Part shown: piece by piece, positions 63,272 through 64,000 of the stretch | Numbering within the stretch: the stretch's first letter is position 1 | How the letters are laid out: every line of letters starts with the position of its first letter | DNA from: Flavobacterium sp. NKUCC04_CG | GTDB lineage: Bacteria; Bacteroidota; Bacteroidia; Flavobacteriales; Flavobacteriaceae | Length of the DNA: 64,000 bases | Direction of reading: 5' to 3' | NCBI RefSeq assembly: GCF_019345525.1 | Contig: NZ_JAHKRA010000010.1 | Location: 1-64,000, forward strand | Translations under genes and position numbers: made by a program | The notes under the pieces: model-generated | Seen by the model: only the letters and a program-made list of their open reading frames with translations | What the model was told of the DNA's origin: nothing | Databases searched by the model: none

Positions 63272-63605
63272 GAGATTGAGTGTTAGTGGTTATTTTTTCT
63301 ACTGCTACGGATAATTCGGTCCATGTTTTACCTAATTCTACTAAAAATTCTTGTCCGAGGTCGGTTAAACGATAATATTTTCTCGGTGGACCTGCGTTGG
63401 ATTCTTCCCAGCGATAACTGAGTAAATCATCGTTTTTTAGTCGTGTAAGCAAGGGATATATCGTTCCCTCAACAACTAGCAACTTCGCTTGTTTAAGCTC
63501 GTCTAATATTTCAGAAGTATAACAGTCCCTTCCTTGCATTATGGAAAGGATGCAGAACTCTAAAATACCCTTGCGCATCTGCGCTTTAGTGTTTTCTATA
63601 TTCAT
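63264..63605 (-). CDS. PadR family transcriptional regulator
   Basis: A 113-residue winged-helix repressor. The conserved PadR core is visible: KGILEFCILSIMQGRDCYTS, EILDELKQA, LVVEGTIYPLLTRLKNDDLL, RKYYRLTDLGQEFL. It is short and lacks the long C-terminal coil of PadR-s2 forms. It overlaps pspC, and its promoter carries an inverted repeat suited to autorepression. The inducer is unknown. Confidence 0.93.
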   Translation of the reverse strand: MNIENTKAQMRKGILEFCILSIMQGRDCYTSEILDELKQAKLLVVEGTIYPLLTRLKNDDLLSYRWEESNAGPPRKYYRLTDLGQEFLVELGKTWTELSVAVEKITTNTQSHE

Positions 63606-63634
63606 GGTTTTAGAATGTTTCGATGTTTCTTATG

Positions 63635-63642
63635 CAAAGATA
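63635..63642 (-). promoter_or_regulatory. Putative -7 element (TATCTTTG) of padR-pspC
   Basis: On the minus strand this matches TAnnTTTG, 29 bases before the PadR start. Confidence 0.55.
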
Positions 63643-63644
63643 TG

Positions 63645-63665
63645 TACAAAGGACTGTACTTTGTA
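63645..63665. promoter_or_regulatory. Candidate PadR operator: perfect inverted repeat
   Basis: TACAAAG and CTTTGTA, separated by GACTGTA, form a perfect seven-base inverted repeat just upstream of the -7 element, where bound repressor would block RNA polymerase. PadR dimers use such operators (ATGT-N8-ACAT type). This one differs in sequence, so it is inference. Confidence 0.5.
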
Positions 63666-63844
63666 TTGCAAGGTACTAATAATTAACTTTATTTTAACTT
63701 TTTAAATAATTTTACTTCTTGGTTTTTTTTTCGTATTTTTATAAAAAAGTCAAGGTTTTTCAACGGCTTAAGGTCGAATTGCGAATGTTTTTTTCTATAT
63801 ATTGATGTTCTGTATAACGGCCTTAATTATAATATTTTTATACT

Positions 63845-64000
63845 ATGAAACTTACGCCTTCAAAGCTGAATAGCTATTTATTTATGAAATTACCCGCTGC
63901 CTATTGGACTGGAGTAAGGGTTAAGGAAATTTCATCGGTTAAGTGTATTTCGACGGTCAAATACCGTTGGGTCAATCAAAATCCCTTTCGTTCCATGTAT
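63845..64000 (+). CDS. DUF4442 family protein (hotdog fold), partial
   Basis: The first 52 codons of a gene that runs off the window. The N-terminus (MKLTPSKLNSYLFMKLPAAY and the VNQNPFRSMY end) matches the DUF4442 family of hotdog-fold, thioesterase-like proteins known from flavobacteria. No stop codon is present, so it is truncated by the window edge. The 239-base gap before it holds the padR promoter region and AT-rich sequence with no other feature. Confidence 0.75.
   Translation, partial: MKLTPSKLNSYLFMKLPAAYWTGVRVKEISSVKCISTVKYRWVNQNPFRSMY

Overview
The window looks like a chromosomal segment of a member of the Flavobacteriaceae (Bacteroidota), probably Flavobacterium or a close relative. 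The evidence is low GC, T9SS type B C-terminal sorting domains, a BshC-type bacillithiol enzyme, a long flavobacterial LepB, start regions without Shine-Dalgarno motifs, and repeated use of the Bacteroidota -7 promoter element TAnnTTTG. One promoter, at 60253-60283, shows the full TTTG-N19-TAnnTTTG form. No insertion sequence, prophage, CRISPR array or tRNA was recognised. This is an almost entirely core-genome region.

Layout. 1-145 holds the 3' end of a 5S rRNA gene and its terminator, the end of an rRNA operon. 145-1440 is a gene-free repeat region: two copies of a 140-bp hairpin unit, three 117-bp tandem repeats and an 83-bp tandem array of about eight copies. All are built around a CCCCGTAGGGG core that is reversed between the left and right halves. 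1476-5519 carries a ferredoxin, a LuxC-type acyl-CoA reductase, serC, a SerA-like protein lacking its catalytic Arg and His, and a DUF937-like protein with an EF-hand loop. 5620-9175 carries an acyl-CoA carboxylase beta subunit and a DUF47/PiT phosphate transport pair. 9294-12148 is an aldehyde dehydrogenase/DUF779/AraC cluster. 12268-19890 contains prfB (with a programmed +1 frameshift), threonine aldolase, an RsmI-like methylase, an esterase, a low-molecular-weight phosphatase, dnaA and a thioesterase.

19982-31872 contains yigZ, ribD, prmC, a candidate structured RNA, a MacB-type permease, hisS, a sigma factor/glycosyltransferase pair, murB, recF, a TPR membrane protein and ribH. 32049-42010 is mutL, two rhomboids and an EEP-family protein running rightward, then wbqC-like, lepB, dapB, a DUF5683 gene, parB and parA running leftward. 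42172-52035 contains a dienoyl-CoA-reductase-like SDR, bshC, two large T9SS cargo proteins and a B12-binding radical SAM protein. 52052-64000 holds a DUF2089/membrane protein/hydrolase operon, a YwqK/MORN-repeat secreted protein, a DMT transporter, htpG, a lipocalin-like lipoprotein with an OmpA-family lipoprotein, a PspC/PadR pair with a possible 21-aa downstream ORF, and the start of a DUF4442 gene.

No obvious new multigene defence or mobile system is visible. The most unusual signals are the rRNA-adjacent repeat structure, the SerA-like pseudoenzyme, the degenerate MutL endonuclease motifs, the structured RNA after prmC, the inverted repeat at the PadR promoter and the small hydrophobic ORF after pspC.
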